From positions 58,998,266 through 59,062,265 of the forward strand of contig CM038222.1 in assembly GCA_021442155.1 (NCBI GenBank): a DNA stretch of 64,000 bases. The letters are read 5' to 3'. A program made the position numbers and the translations under genes. The stretch comes from Cymbidium sinense. Taxonomy: Eukaryota; Streptophyta; Magnoliopsida; Asparagales; Orchidaceae. The notes under the pieces are model-generated. The model saw only the letters and a list, made by a program, of their open reading frames with translations, ran no database searches and was not told where the DNA came from. Shown piece by piece: positions 20,955 through 35,000 of this stretch (position 1 is its first letter; every line of letters starts with the position of its first letter).

Positions 20955-22944
20955 GTGTATGTGCGTTGTCTGGATGCTATGTCGATATTAGCCTAATCAT
21001 TTTGTTTGTAGGAGGTTGTGCTTATGGGGCCACTAAATAAAAATATAAATGTTTTTTGTTGTGCAAGTTGCTTAGCCTCTAAGCATAACCCAAATTAGGA
21101 TAGATGGGCTTGGTTGCCCATGTGTGAGATACTAAATCCAAATTATTCATATAACTGCTTGGGTTGTATGGTGTGTTTAGCTAACATTTATTTTGCAAAT
21201 GTAGATAGATTTACTTTCTTTCTTTTAATATAATTTTGCATTAAGATTAAGATGAATGTTATGGGGGATTAGGATGAGCATTGGTTATAAAAATAAGTCT
21301 TATGTACTATGTGATACATTTGGAACAAGCACACCCAAATCAAGCCAAAAGGAAGGAAGAAAGAAATGAAGTAAATCAAATGAAGAAATAGAAGATGAAG
21401 AAATGAAGAATGAAGACTCTAATAACATTCATTATTTGTAATTGTAATTATCTTCTTGTAATACAGGTTGTATAAGAGTAGAGCTTGGCTACCCACATTT
21501 CTTTTCAGTTGTCACGATCGCTTCTATCCTTCTATTCTTTGTGATATCTTTATAAAATTTGGTATTTTATTTAGTTTGTGCATTAGTGCATATATTTTCA
21601 TAGTTTGTTTATGATTGGTGATCTGGCTGAATGCGATTAGGCTCTTAGGATAAAATAAATTTTTATCCCATTAATAATTCATAATTAAACTTTCAAAATA
21701 AATAATATCAAAATATCATATAAAGCATTAACCTAAGATAATAAAATACATAGCAACCCCTTTGTTGGATGATTGTATGTTTAATATCATGTATAACCAT
21801 CTTGTTTCACTCTTATTAAGAGAGGGCTGCCATCTTTGCCAGATAGAATATGCTTAACCTTTGAGAGCCTATGATGAAAGAATACCTCTTTTCCTTTTAA
21901 TTTGACCCATAATAAATTTTTCATGTATTTAGGCATACAAAATTCTATAGCCTGTGTCAAAATAAAGAGTCATAAATAAAATAAAATTTGATAAAAATTT
22001 ATATTAGATTTAAGTCATTATTCATACCTGTCATGCTCTAGTCTCTTAGGGAGTGAGTTTAAGAAGTTATTTTCTTTCCTAAATAATAATAGCCTAGCCA
22101 TCTTGCAAAAGCATATAACTTGCCTACAAGGATTTAAGGCATAGGAGGAGTTAGCTGGCTGCCACTCCAGACGGTAATAAGTCCAATAGTCGAGTGGTTT
22201 ATTATCTCTTGTGGAGGTAAACTATATACCTATTTTTGCCTTAGATTTAAGTCGAGCTTTAGCCCTCGCCAAAGCTCCCTAGATTTAGGATCTGAAGTTG
22301 CTATTTCTTTTTGTGGGCTACAAGCATAAATCCTAATCTCATAGACATTTCCACAATCTTGTATTGTAAAATTATAAGTCTTAGTTTTCTAATAAATTTT
22401 TAACTCAACTTTAAACATATAAAGTCCAATCATAGGATAGATTGGAGTGCTCACTAAGCTTCCTAGTATTATGAGCACTCCCTACTTATCTCCTTTAGCA
22501 TCGATAATAACTCTCTCCTTTTGATCCATCCACTTGATTTTCTAAAATACAATCAATTTATTGATAGTCTTATCTTTGAATTCTTTGGAGACAATAATCA
22601 CCTACTTTAATAGAGAATATTCTTAAGAAATTCACTTTCGTTAAGATATAATTAACTATGAGGGCTCGCCTCCATAGGAAATTTAACAAACCTAGTTTAA
22701 ATAAACTCTGCTTTACTTTTTCATATAAAGTAAGAAAAAAAATCTCTCGTATATTTGAGGACCCATCATGCCTTAGGAGTCCTTATTAGGTGATTAGGTC
22801 CATTGTAGGGAAGTGACTTATATCTTTCGAGATAGTACACTATTCCTTAATGTCATATTCGATCATCTCAATAAGTATATCCTCAGATATGCATGGTGTC
22901 CCCTCTCATATACACACACACAACGAATCTGAAAATGAACACCA
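20955..22944 (+). repeat. LTR fragment of the H family (3' part), truncated at its left
   Basis: Aligns with the last 2 kb of the H LTRs (34490-35827 and 54240-56269) and with 24650-26696. Shared words include 'gcttagcctctaagcataaccca', 'ttgggttgtatggtgtgttta' and 'gaagtgagtttaag'-type blocks. The end 'gaaaatgaacacca' at 22944 matches the H LTR end. A TATA-like TTATAAAAATA is at about 21279. No coding sequence. Confidence 0.75.
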
Positions 22945-24649
22945 CAAGGTAACATAAGTAAGGGTTAATTAATGGACTTAATTCATATCATAACTTAATT
23001 AACTCATAAAACCAACTCAGTCACCTTTTTAAAACCAAATTAACTCACGAATATGGGGATGGATTAAGATTAGCAAACTTTTTCTCACATTCCTTAAATC
23101 AAATTAAACATGAAATTAAAAATGATATTAAAAATCTTTGGTTTACTTTAAATGAATTTTGTTTGATATGATTGTCCTTAGGAATTAGTTTGATTGAATG
23201 AAATCATGTGTTTATATTCATTTATTCCTTTCCAATAATGTTAAATGTTATGGGTCACTTGATTCATACATCCATATCTTTTTCAAAATTAATTAAATTA
23301 AATGTGATTTTCTTTATGTGAAGCTTGCATGTGTTGATCTAATTTAATATATATGTGGCTATTATCACTATTAAATTCAAAAGAATTTTTCAAAAGCTTA
23401 TAAATGAATGATGACATGTGCAGTAATGATTGTTATAAATACATAAAAGATGTGGGTGCTTATAGTATAAAGTGTATGATGTAAAGTCTCTTTCCTTTAT
23501 TCACAAATTGATTAACATAAGTTTGGATGGAAATGGGTATATCGTCTAGAAATCCTGGACATGTGAGTTTCAAGAAGCCTCATTGATTATTTTACTCTTA
23601 CTAAATATGCTTTTAAATATACTTTAATTCAATTAAATAAAATACAAGTTTTGCATGATTTGCATCCTCTTAATTATGCATACATGTGTATGCATTTAAG
23701 AAAAATGAGTATATAGTCTGAACATCCTGAGAATATGAGGCTTTAGCTTCCCCCATAGAAGTCATTTGATTATCTCACTTTCCTGGTTACCAAAGGTATG
23801 TACTTGCTTGTGCCTTTTATACATGTATGTGTATGTTTAATTAAAGAATGAAAGTCCTCTTTTATATCAAAAAACACATGCATTCATAACTGTTTAAGTT
23901 GTTAAATTAATTAATCATGTGATTGAGAGCTCTCTTTCTTAAATTCATGTATACAAATTTACACAAGTGGGTATATAGTCTAGACATCTTGAGAATACGA
24001 GGCTTTAGCTAGCCCCAAGGAGATTATTTGATTACCTCACTTCCTTGGATAACAATGACACGTACCTATTTAATTTCATCCTTATGTATTTTTGAATAAG
24101 AATTTGGATAGAGCTTTAAAATCAATATGATTAAATAATTCAATCAAATGGAAAATATAAACTTTAAATATGCATATTCACATCCATCATTTAAGTGTGC
24201 TAAAACATATTGTATGTGTATGTATACTTAGGATTTAATTATATGCATGCTACATGTGATGAAAAAGAATGATTTAACATATATCATATGATAGTAGTTC
24301 AATCAAATTAATTTTAAGATGCCTTTCATATTGAATGTGATTATTTAAAGTGAACTTAAACTTAGGATAAATTCAAAATCACTTAATAATCCATTCACTA
24401 AAGAGAACCAAATCAAATTAATATACTTTAGAAAGTGGCTCAAGGTAGGGATGAAAGAGGGTAATCCTCTTTTTCTTCTCTTTATAACACTTAGTTGCTA
24501 AGTGTAATCATATAAAACAAAAGAAAACACAAATTAAAATTCTCAAACCTATTAAATAGCTTCAAATGAAACCCACCATTTGTGTTAAATTAGATCTTTC
24601 TACACTTGGAAAATTACAACTCTAATGCCTACCAAGACATACCACACAA
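22945..24649. repeat. AT-rich segment with three imperfect repeats, origin unclear
   Basis: Lies between two H-type LTR fragments. A block containing 'gggtatatagtctagacatc' and 'gagaatatgaggctttagct' occurs near 23535, 23706 and 23966, each followed by 'ttgattatctcact'. It could be the 5' part of a diverged H-type LTR or unrelated DNA. No ORF or RNA gene is seen. Confidence 0.4.
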
Positions 24650-26990
24650 GCCTTAATACACACATTAAAACTGTCACAACTTCTAAATTTATGTTAGGGT
24701 GGTGAATGGTATGATGTATGTTTTATTCTGTGATATATTGTTCTGAATTGGATGTTATGTCATTCTTAGCCTAATCATATGTTCTATAGGGGATTATGCT
24801 TAAGAGATGTTTAAAAATAAATATAAATGCTTTCTTTGCAGGTTGCTTAAACCCCTAAGCATAATCCAAGTTAGGACATGTAGACTTAGTTACCCATATG
24901 CAGGGTGGTAAGTCCAAATTATAAATATAACTGATTGGGATTGTATGTGTGTTTAGCAAACACTTCTTTTGCAGGTGTAGTTAAATTTACTTTTCCTTCT
25001 TTTAATGTAATTTTATATTAGAAATTAGGATTAGTGTTATGGGAATTATGATGAGCATTGGCTAGAAGGCTTTGTCCTGGGGTGCCATGTGATGCTTTGA
25101 AGTCCACCAAATCAAAGGAAAAGAAGAAATGAAGGAGACATGAAGACTTAAAATTCCCCATAGCAATTTATTTATAAATTATAATTATTCTTTCATATTC
25201 AGTTGTATAAGTAAATTCACTAGCCATCTTTTTTTTTTGGTTGTCGTGATACATTTGGGTCAATTATTCTTTTACGGTAGCTATAAAATTATTTAATGTT
25301 ATGCTTAACTTGTGCCTTAGAAACAACATACTTTTCATAGTTTCTTATGATTGGTGCTTTAATATGTGGCCTAGATGCGATTAGGCTCTTAGAATAAAAA
25401 TAAATTTTCTATCCAACTACAACTCATAACTAAAGTTTTAAATAATTCATAACCTCAACATAAAGTCTAGGTATTAAATAAGATAATTAAAAGATGTAGC
25501 AGCTCTTTAGCTAAATGGTTGAATGTTTTATAATATGCATATCATATTATTTCATTCTTGAAAATATGGGGTTTTCATCCTTGCACGATAGGAGAATGCT
25601 TGACTTGTGAGGGAATCCCTTGTGATAGAAAATACCCATTTCTCGCTAATTTAGTTAATAATCTAATTTCATCATGCATTTATGCATAAGAAATCTCAAA
25701 GCCTTTGTAAAAATGAAGTGTTAAAATTGGAATAAAATTTAAAAAGATTTGCATTTGTAGATTAAGTGATTATTCATATCACTCGTGCTATAGTCTCTTA
25801 GAAAGTGAGTTTGAAGACTTTAGTCTCTTTCTAAATAATAACAATCCAACTATCTTGCAATACCATATGACCGGACTACATGGATTTCAAGCACAAGATG
25901 AGTTAGCTAGCTACCACTCCAGATGATTGTAAGTCCATCAGTCAGGTGGTTTACCTTCTCTTGTAGAGGTAAATGTTATGCCTATTTTTGCTTTTATTTA
26001 GGTCGTGCTTTAGTTCCTGCTAAAGCTCCCAAGATTTAGGATTCGAGGTTGCTGTTTCTTTTGAGCTACAAGCCTATATCCTCACCTCTTAAGCATTTTC
26101 ATAACTTTGTATTGCTGGATTATAAGCCCTACCAATCTAATAAAATTTCAACTTAAACAGATAATTCTCATCAAACTCAAATATATAAAACATAATCATA
26201 GGATATATTAGAATGCTCATTAGGCTTCTAAGTATCATGAGAATTACTTACTCATCTCCTTTGACTTCCAAAATAAGTCTCTCCATTTGATCTATCTCAA
26301 TTGATTTTTCAAATACAGCCAATCTTTTGATAGTCTTAACCTCAAAATTTTTGGAGAAAATAATTACCTACGTTAATCAAGAGTATTACTAAAGAACTCA
26401 CATTCCTTAGGATGTAATTAATTATGAGGGCCTGCCTCCATAGGAAATTTTAGAACCCGGTTTAATATAAACTCCGCTTTATTCATCCATGTAAAGCATG
26501 AGAAAAATATTCATTACATTCGAAGACCAATAATGCCTTAGGAGTTCTTATTATGTGATTAGGTCCATTGAAGGGTGATGCCTCTATCTTTCAAGATAGT
26601 ACATCATACCTCAATATCGTACCCAATCACTTTAATAAGTATCTCTTATGATCTGTGTGGTGTCCCTCAACATATACATTTTGAAAATAAATACCATCGA
26701 TTTCTCTGGCAACTCGGTTGAGGATGGTTCATCTCTCCATCTTTAGTAGACAATTATTGTCTCCAAGTATCGATAGTGGACTTATATTTTATATAAGTCA
26801 AAGAGTATCTTTCTTTTACTTGGCTAGCTTATTTTCTTAAGCAAAACTTGCTAACATCCATATAATTGGGTTAAAATCTCCTCCACTAAGAACCCACATA
26901 ATTGGGTTAAAAAATAAAAAATAAAAAAGTTGGAATCTATCTTCATTTTGCTATTTTATTTTTTATTTTTCAATACAAATAAATACTAAA
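24650..26990 (+). mobile_element. H-family LTR fragment with primer-binding site and start of leader
   Basis: 24650-26696 matches the 3' part of the H LTR and ends in 'aaataaatacca'. It is followed at 26707-26724 by TGGCAACTCGGTTGAGGA, at the place where H has its primer-binding site, and then by leader sequence shared with H (for example 'gtagacaattattgtctccaag'). It is therefore a truncated 5' end of an H-type element. The rest is missing. Confidence 0.7.
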
Positions 26991-27075
26991 GGTGCACACA
27001 AATTTTTTTAGAAAACAAAAAAATCATAAGGCTTACTATGTTGTAAAGCTCCCATCAAAAAGCTATATTAAAGTT

Positions 27076-27112
<37 letters not shown>

Positions 27113-27484
27113 ATTTATATATATATAATAATTTATCATTGAATTTTAATACAAGAAATCTTTTGGGCAATAAAAAAAACAACATTGATAGCTCATGACA
27201 TGATACGAGTTAAAAAAAAAAATTTATAACATATGTAAAAGCAGAATTGACTTATTAGATAAATAAACAAATATCAAAGAAATATGAAAATAAGTGTATG
27301 AATTGGATGTATGAATTTATGATTAAATTCGCTCAAATATAATCGATATTTTAATTTGTCATAGATTCTGAAAAGAATAACTATGTGTAACATTTCATCA
27401 TCAACAGGTTCCGTTTGGGACGGCGGTGGTGATGTGGTGAGAGTTGAATCGCATAATAGAATGCAGCGACTACCAAAAAATTAC
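26991..27484. repeat. AT-rich spacer with (AT)n microsatellite
   Basis: The dinucleotide run spans about 27079-27109, with a second short run near 27116-27126. The rest is AT-rich and shows no gene. A small frame running through the microsatellite is not credible. Confidence 0.6.
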
Positions 27485-28209
27485 AGGCTGACCTTTTTAA
27501 AATTAAAAAAATTTGCGATACCTATCACAGCTTCTTAGATAATAGCTTTTTTGCAGCAAGTCCACCATTATTTTTCAAACAGTTAAAATTGTAAATCTAT
27601 TAATATATTACCATGTTGTTGCTGATGCTATTTTGTGCAACCCATGCCTCTATGATTTAGGTGTTTTTTTGAGAGTTCTAATGCTTATGCTTTGAAGACT
27701 AATGTGAGAATTGTAGTTTTAATACTTATAAAACTTTAGTAAATCTGCATCTACACATGAATGGAGTGCGTTCAAGAAAATGAAAGAAGCCTTTGATTGT
27801 TCTAAATAAACATGCATTTGAGAAAGAGAGTGGTCAGGAAGGTACCATTTACTTAGCAGCTGCGAACGGTAAAAAAATATGACAATCCAAAGCTGTGGCT
27901 TTGCGTGATGATATTAAACATATGATTCTAAAGATATTTGTCCTAATGAATGACTCTACTGATATAACTTTTTGTGATTGCCTTTTGCCGGTCTGTTAGA
28001 TAAGCTTTTAGAAAGACAAGCAATTTAAAGGAAGGCAAAGCAACCTCATCCTAACCGAACATAAAATGGACGTGGACGTGAAATGCCAACTTTCTTCCGA
28101 ATAAATGAAGTCAAAAGTGATTTGATTTCTTGCATTTTAATATATGCTTCGACGTATATTGGGGTAAATTATATACGAGATTGTGGTCTCTCAAACATCC
28201 TCAAAAACT
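27485..28209. other. Second copy of the host segment, upstream part
   Basis: Aligns with 100-360 and then directly with 5560-6060, without the 5.2-kb element A. The junction at about 27735-27745 (ttagtaaatctgcatctac) is the empty site. It is the intron-like region before the GT14 pseudogene exon. Confidence 0.7.
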
Positions 28210-28685
28210 TGACCTGCTTGGATGGCGCTCTCTCGCACTTTCATCGACTACTGCATATGGGTCTGGGACAATCTCCCTCGAACAATCCTCATGTACTGCG
28301 CCAATTTCCTCTCATCACCCGAAGGCTACTTCCACACCATCCTCTGCAATGCTAAAGAATTCACCAACACCGTCAACCGACCTCCATTTCATATCATGGG
28401 ACAACCCGCCTAGCATGCCCTCAACTTGGAGGACATGGAGCTCATGTCCAAAGCATTCGCGAGGAAGTTCGGAAGGGATCCGGTCCTCGACAAGATCGAC
28501 GCCGACCTCTTGTTCCGCGGGGCCGGAAGGCTTGTTCCGGGCGGATGGTGTGTGGGGAGAAGAGATAATGGGAGAGATCCTGTCTCGCCGTCGGAGACGG
28601 CTCAGTTCTTCGTCCCGGCCCCGGCGCGTTTAAGTTTCAGAAGCTTTTATCAAAAGAGAACTTCAGGCCACGGCAGTGCAAGTGA
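28210..28685 (+). pseudogene. GT14 glycosyltransferase pseudogene (last exon)
   Basis: Paralogue of the exon at 6067-6581. The protein can only be followed by changing frame: [20 protein letters not shown] to FHTILCN in one frame, [11 protein letters not shown] in a second, then MEDMEL to GGWC in a third. A 2-bp loss next to the His-Asp pair and a loss of about 10 bp after SWDNPP remove the KQHPH part and shift the frame. The splice acceptor equivalent to TTCAG/GA is replaced by TTGAC, so the exon could not be used normally. The end is also altered, although a TGA remains at 28683-28685. It keeps [13 protein letters not shown], in places closer to typical family members than copy 1, so it diverged from a good gene rather than being a random fragment. 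Confidence 0.8.
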
Positions 28686-29480
28686 TTATTATAATACGGA
28701 TTATGTAATAACAATTATTTAGTGTTGTCCATTAGTTTTTTTTTAATTTTAAATTTAGATTAATGAAAGAATGGAAGAATGTTTGTTCTATCATTCTTTT
28801 GTGTAGACACTTTTTTGGATTAATGCATAGAATTGAATGGCTTTTGGCATTTGGTTGATGTTGGTATCCACTTATTTATATTAAATTAAATGAATTTATT
28901 ATTATTTTCATCTAATTTTTTTAAATACTAAAAATAAAATTATTTTCTAAATTTAATAATTTGGTAGAGGTTTAAGCTCAAATTCAATTAATAAATTGAG
29001 TACAAACTTTCAACAAATTTACATTATATTTGACTTTTAGTGATACTCTTGGTGCTATTTAATAGACATAACAATATATATACGTATCTTATCCTTAAAA
29101 ATAATATGTTATATAAATTAAATAGACATTAGATAGATAAAATATTCTAAAATTATAAAGATGCAAGAGATAAAGAAAAAAAGTATCATACAATTCATAA
29201 ATCATGATAGCAAAAAATATAAAAAAGTTAATATAGTAAAACAGTAATAAGTAAAAAAATTATAATAATAACCTTAAAAAATTATATTCATCAATAATTT
29301 CTAGAATATAACATAGAAAAAGAAAAAAACAATATTAAATATAATATAAATCATCAAATTATTTATATTTAATTAATTAATATTTATTAAATTTTAAATA
29401 GTTATTCAAGACATGTAAAAGTATGTATACATCATTGCCTTAAATTATCTTATGAGACAGTATAATTTATTTTTTAAATA
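28686..29480. other. 3' flank of the GT14 pseudogene
   Basis: Matches 6582-7640. The absence of the 206-bp MITE at about 29140 is the main difference. AT-rich, no gene. Confidence 0.6.
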
Positions 29481-30063
29481 TAAACATGTTCACATAAATA
29501 ATCTATGATATATTAACAGTTAAGTTTATAAAAAAAAAATTTGTTATTCAAACTGTTTGGTTGTAAATAAAGTGAGTGTATTGCATTCACTTTATATATA
29601 TTCTATAAAATTTTCTGTTTGGTTTGCAGTAAAATTAAATATATTGTATTTATTTTATTTGAAAACATAAAGGACTATTTTGACTTTGAAATACTCAAAA
29701 AAACGTATTTGGATTCTGTGGGCTGATGAGCGAAGAATGAAAAAAAATTTATTTTTTTTGGCCAGAATTTGGAAAAAAAGCAGTGGGAAAAAAAATTTTT
29801 TTTTTTCTAATGAGCGGGAAAAAAAGAAACGTGGGAAAAAAAAATTTTTATTCGATTTCGATTTTTTTTATAGCTTAATTATAATTTAATAAATATAATT
29901 ATATTTATTCAAATTGATGATAAATAATTTACGATAAATAAAAAAATTAAAATAATTATTAAATTTTAATTTATTTAGCAAAAAAATAATTAATGAGTAA
30001 ACTATTTATTAAAGAAAAATTATTTAATAAAAATTCCTATTAATTAATTAATGTTTAATATAG

Positions 30064-30127
<64 letters not shown>

Positions 30128-30500
30128 TTTAGATCATTATGTTAATATAAAATGATAATATTTAAATTTTATTTATTTATAATACTAATAATTAATATCT
30201 TAAAAAATTTATAAATTAATTATTAATAATTAAATATTCAAAATATATTATATTTGTATTTGATTTTATTTATTTTTTAGTCAAGAAAAAATTTTATTTA
30301 TAATTTATTTGAATACATTAATTAGTGAATAAATTCTATAATTAATTTATATATAATAAAATATTCAGAATATAAAAATTTATATTACATTCATTCAATA
30401 AAATATTTTGTGAATTATTTACTTTATATTATATTTTAAATACGCTAACCCTTATTAAAGGGTTAGCTAAACGCTCGACCTTTCTCGTGACCGCGAAATC
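29481..30500. other. AT-rich region with hairpin, A-tracts and (TA)n run; no gene
   Basis: Contains an 11 of 12 bp inverted repeat at 29567-29595 (ATAAAGTGAGTG and its near inverse), long A and T tracts with repeated 'gtgggaaaaaaa' at 29750-29860, and a (TA)n microsatellite at about 30066-30122. The Lys/Phe-rich frame at 29680-29889 is due to the tracts. This DNA differs from that at the same place in copy 1. Confidence 0.55.
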
Positions 30501-30514
30501 CACCAAATCAATTA

Positions 30515-30754
30515 ATCATCCCAACAACATCGACGCCCCCGCTCAGGTCATAGTAAACCGATGTTAATTTCTTAATGATTTCCCGATGTGGGACTAAAAC
30601 TGTTTGATTAAGCGTGCGCTACTGTTTATTACTATATTTTTATCTTTGACTATGAATTTTTATAAATTACATAATTTAGAACTCAGACATTGTTAACTTA
30701 TCTATTTAATTATAGTAAAAAGGTGAAGCAATTTATAAAAACATGCATGAAAAT
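30515..30754 (-). repeat. Conserved promoter-like repeat, copy 2 (left part)
   Basis: Same repeat as 8970-9280. The minus strand has GTCCCACATCG at 30584-30594. It is cut at 'acatgcatgaaaat' by LTR element EF and resumes at 60209 with 'aaacttttattaatatattc'. Confidence 0.7.
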
Positions 30755-32011
30755 AATTGCGTGCTAGAAACTCAACTGTGATAGAATAAAATTTTACGTC
30801 TTATTCGTTGAGAAATTCCCCAGCTTATTTAAAGAGAAGAAACTTCGATTTTTACGTGGAAAAATCAAAAAGAAAGAGAAGAAAAAAATCAATTCAGGTA
30901 AAATATTTATATGTTTATTTTTCAAAGTTTAACTTTTTCTCATACGAATTATTCAGTGAGAAAAACCGACAACAATCCCATCAGGTAGAACAAAAATTAT
31001 TGAAATTTATAATCGTTTGCAATTTTGATAGTGAATTTTCGGTGATAATCAGCTATTACTTTTCATATAGAAAATAAGAAACAATCAGCGGTGATCTGAT
31101 TCGATCAGCGGCTCCAGTCAACGATCGGCGATATGGTCAGCGATGTGAATCGGCAATGAATCGGCTCTATGATGGCCGCAATTGGCATAAATGCAGAAGA
31201 TCGGTAGCAATGTGAATGGTCGCGAAACTGGCCAGTATGCGCAAACGACAGCGATGGATAGTAGTTAATCAACTATTTCAATACCAGCTGAAGGTAATCA
31301 GGCAGCGGTGGTCAGCGGCAATGACGTTGGTATTCAAATAATTTAAAAGCGGTAATTGATAGTCGGGCCGTATGAGTATCAACAGTGGTTAGAAAATGAA
31401 TCGGCGATTAATATCAAACGATGGTTTTTTAATTATACTAGAGGTTCTTGAAAGAGTATCATTCTCTTTATGATCAATAAATTAAGTTATTTATAGATTA
31501 GAATCATTTTTGTAAAACATACAAAATAAACCATTCCAAAACGGTTGAAAATGATTCATTGATCTCGATGTATTTTAAGTATTTGAATGCTCAAATGAAA
31601 TTAATTAAATCTTAGCTTAGATCAGATTTGATTCGATTATAAACACTCGCATTTTAGAAGTCGGGATATATAAAATTTTCAATAAGTACTTGAACTTCTT
31701 GATAGTCAGTCCGATCTTTTGACTAATTTAAATATTCAGTAAATTTTGATTAATAAATATCACTTCATTTTTGGATGACATTACTTATTTTTTCCAAAAA
31801 ATATATTCAATTTTTTAAATAAAATAACTTTACTTATTATTAGTTTATAATTACATATGTTATATGTATTAATTTATTATTAACTAATTAATTGAATATA
31901 TATATATCAATATATATATATATATATATATTGACTTTAGTCTTGAAAGATTTTTTAAACATAAATAAGCAAATGGCAACCATAATGAAATTTTTTGAGT
32001 TTTAATTTATT
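30755..32011 (-). mobile_element. LTR retrotransposon EF, left part (3' LTR and first interior bases)
   Basis: 3' LTR at 30755-31762 (start decayed to AATTGCGTGCTAG, end AATATCA), followed by a decayed polypurine tract (31763-31776), the 'ggatgacatt' motif and one 51-bp-type unit ending at 32011. The continuation is at 56270. AAAAT at 30750-30754 is the left target copy. This part is very AT-rich, suggesting long decay of methylated C. Confidence 0.8.
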
Positions 32012-35000
32012 CCCTTTTGTTATAGTTATTATTTAAACTTTTGGATTGAGCTCTCCCTCTTTTAGACTTAATCTTCTAAATCTAAGATTTTTCTTAATAA
32101 GATCATCTATGATTAAGTGAACATAAACCAGAAATTAGAAGTGTTAATCATTAGATTAAGATTTACCTTAGGTCTTAAAAGATTAATCATACTAAACTCA
32201 ATCTAATAGATTGCGTGATCATTATCATCGATCTTGATCATTTGTGATACACCCAGTCATTTTCATTGACTAGTCTTCTCACCCAATGGCAGACATTGGC
32301 TCTGCTGTATTTTCTTTTTTTAAAAAAATTAATTTAAATCACGTGAAACTTCAAAAATTCACAAAAAAAATAATTAACCAAAAATTATAAACAAGGGCTC
32401 ATTGGATTCGTCTTTCCGAGAGGAATCCAACAAACCTAAATTCCCCAAATTTTATTAAGTATTTTGAGCTTAATTTAAATTTTAGTAAAAAGTAAAATTT
32501 TATTAATTAAACCAAAAATATAAGTCAGAGCAAATTGAGATTTTCAGGGATCAAAATTAGAGTTAAAACACACCTACCATAAAAATTTTAAGTGAAAAGG
32601 ACTTTAATGGAAATTAAATTTTGAAGTTAATTGTCCATTAATAAAATAAATCAAATAAAAATTGAAATTTCCCAAAATCTTCAAAATAGTTTAAATCACT
32701 TGTTGACATCTAGGACTCTTGAAAAATAATGTGATATTCTTAATCAAATGAACTCCAAATAAAACTTTAAATTAGAGTTTAATCAATTAAGAATAATTAA
32801 AATATAATTTAAAAAAATATAAATATCAAATCAAAAAAATCATGAAATAGCATAGCAATCATTAATCAAACCTCAAATCAAAAAAATATCATCCTTAGAG
32901 TAAATAAAATTAAATATAATTAAAATTTAAGTTAATAAAACTCAATTAAATGATTAAATCTTAAATCAAACTTATTAAACAAATAGAAACTTTAACGTCA
33001 TTAATCTAAACCTACTAGTATGGAATCTTAATCATATGATACCCCTTAAGTATAAATAACTGAAACTAATTAATCATTAAATAAACTAAAAAAATTAAAT
33101 TGATTAATAAACTAATTCAACATAATCATTTTATATTAATCGAATTAAACCAAATTAAATTTAATTTAATTTAATCAACATATGATTAAATCACATCCAT
33201 TTGGAATAAGATAATTAATAAACCATTAAATATTTCAACCTAGTAACTAAATCAAACATGTTAAATCAAACAACTAATATAATCAAATTAAGACTCTAAT
33301 CATAAATAATCAAATTTAATTGAAATGAAATAAATAATTAATTCATAAACAATGATGGTAATAATAATAACTTAATCAAATCAAACTTAAGTAAAACACT
33401 TCTAAATCAAATCACAATATATGGGAGAAATTAAGTCATTAATCTCTAATTAAATTAAATTAAGAAAGACTCTCATCAATTTAATATGTAATTAAATCAA
33501 ACCTCATTCAACCTACTTAAATAAGATAAACTAATCAACTATCCAATGTATGAAATCAAAATACAAACCAAACTTTAATGAATCTGACAAATGGATGTGA
33601 TTAAAAATACAATCCTAATTACAAAGAATCAAACTCAATTAAAATCAAAATAAAATTTCAATTAATCTAATCCGATCAAACTACAAATAAATGAACCATA
33701 ATCAAATAAGTACGAAATTGAGTCACACAACTATAATAAAAAAATAATTAAATATTAATTCAAAAAGATATTGAATTATCAAGATTTAACTAAACCAAAG
33801 ACATTTGTTAATCAATCAAAAGAACATGAACTTAAACAAACTTAAACTTCATTAGATATTTGGGATATTGAATTATCAAGATTTAATTAAACCAAAACAT
33901 CTAATCAAAATTAATCAATCAAAAGAACATGAACTTACTTAAATAAACTTAAACTTCATGATCAAGGATATTGAATTATCAAGACTTAATTAAACCGAAA
34001 CATCTAATTTGAAATTAACCAATCAAAAACACATGAATTTAAACAAATTTAAACTTAATTAGATATCAAGGATATTGAATATCAAGATATAATTAAACCA
34101 AAACATCTAAATCAAAATCAATCATTCAAATACTTAAACAAACTCAAATTCTAAGCACTAAATCAAATCAAATAAATTACATAAATTCAAATGGGCTAAT
34201 TAAGATACTTGAGGATCTTAGTTAGATTCTTCAGGAATTAGGATGTAGAATAGGGTGAGTTCCATCTACAAATGGAATTTATTCCACTCTTCATTCTTGA
34301 AAATCTAAACATCATTTTAACCAAATAAAAGTGAAATAAAAATAAAAAATAAATCATTAGATAATTTAAATTGAAATCACCCAAAGGAAAAAAATTTAAA
34401 TAAATTCAAACTCCAAATTGAAACTTAAACTAAAGAAGCCTAGTAAAGTCTTGCCACAAAATTAAGCACACATTAGAATACTAAGTCACCACTTCTAGTG
34501 CTAGTTGTATGTATGATGTTGTGTTTTGTGTTGTGACGTAATATTTTAGATTGGATGTTATGTTGTATGTTTTAGGCGGATGTTAGGTCGTTATTAATCA
34601 TATTTCTAGGGGTTGTGCTTGAGCCGTAATAAAATATAAATGCTTTTGATGTGCGTTGCTTAGCCTCTAAGCATAACCCATGTTAGGACATTGTGATTAC
34701 CATGTGTGGTGCTAAGTCCAAATTATTCATATAACTTCTTGGGTTGTATGGTGTGTTTAGCTAACATTTATTTTGTAGGTGTAGCTAGATTTACTCTTCC
34801 TTTTTTTGATGTAACTTTGCATTAGCAATTAGGATTAGTGTTATGAGAGATTAGGATGAACAGTGGCCAGAAGGCTTAGTCCCTAGGGTGCCCTGTGATG
34901 CCTTTGGAGCAAATAAAATCAAAAGAAAGAGAATGAAGAAATGAAGATAAGAAGTCCCTCATAGCATGTATTATTATTTTTTTTGTAATCCGGGTTGTAT

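Noticed and set aside
26992..27198. 68-codon frame at the AT microsatellite
   Set aside because: Runs through the dinucleotide repeat and encodes an Ile-Tyr run; no support as a gene.
29680..29889. Lys/Phe-rich 69-codon frame
   Set aside because: Explained by alternating A and T tracts; no start context or family.
30755..31850. Left piece of EF read as an independent truncated element
   Set aside because: Matching target duplication, orientation and adjoining breakpoints show it is the left part of an element continued at 56270.
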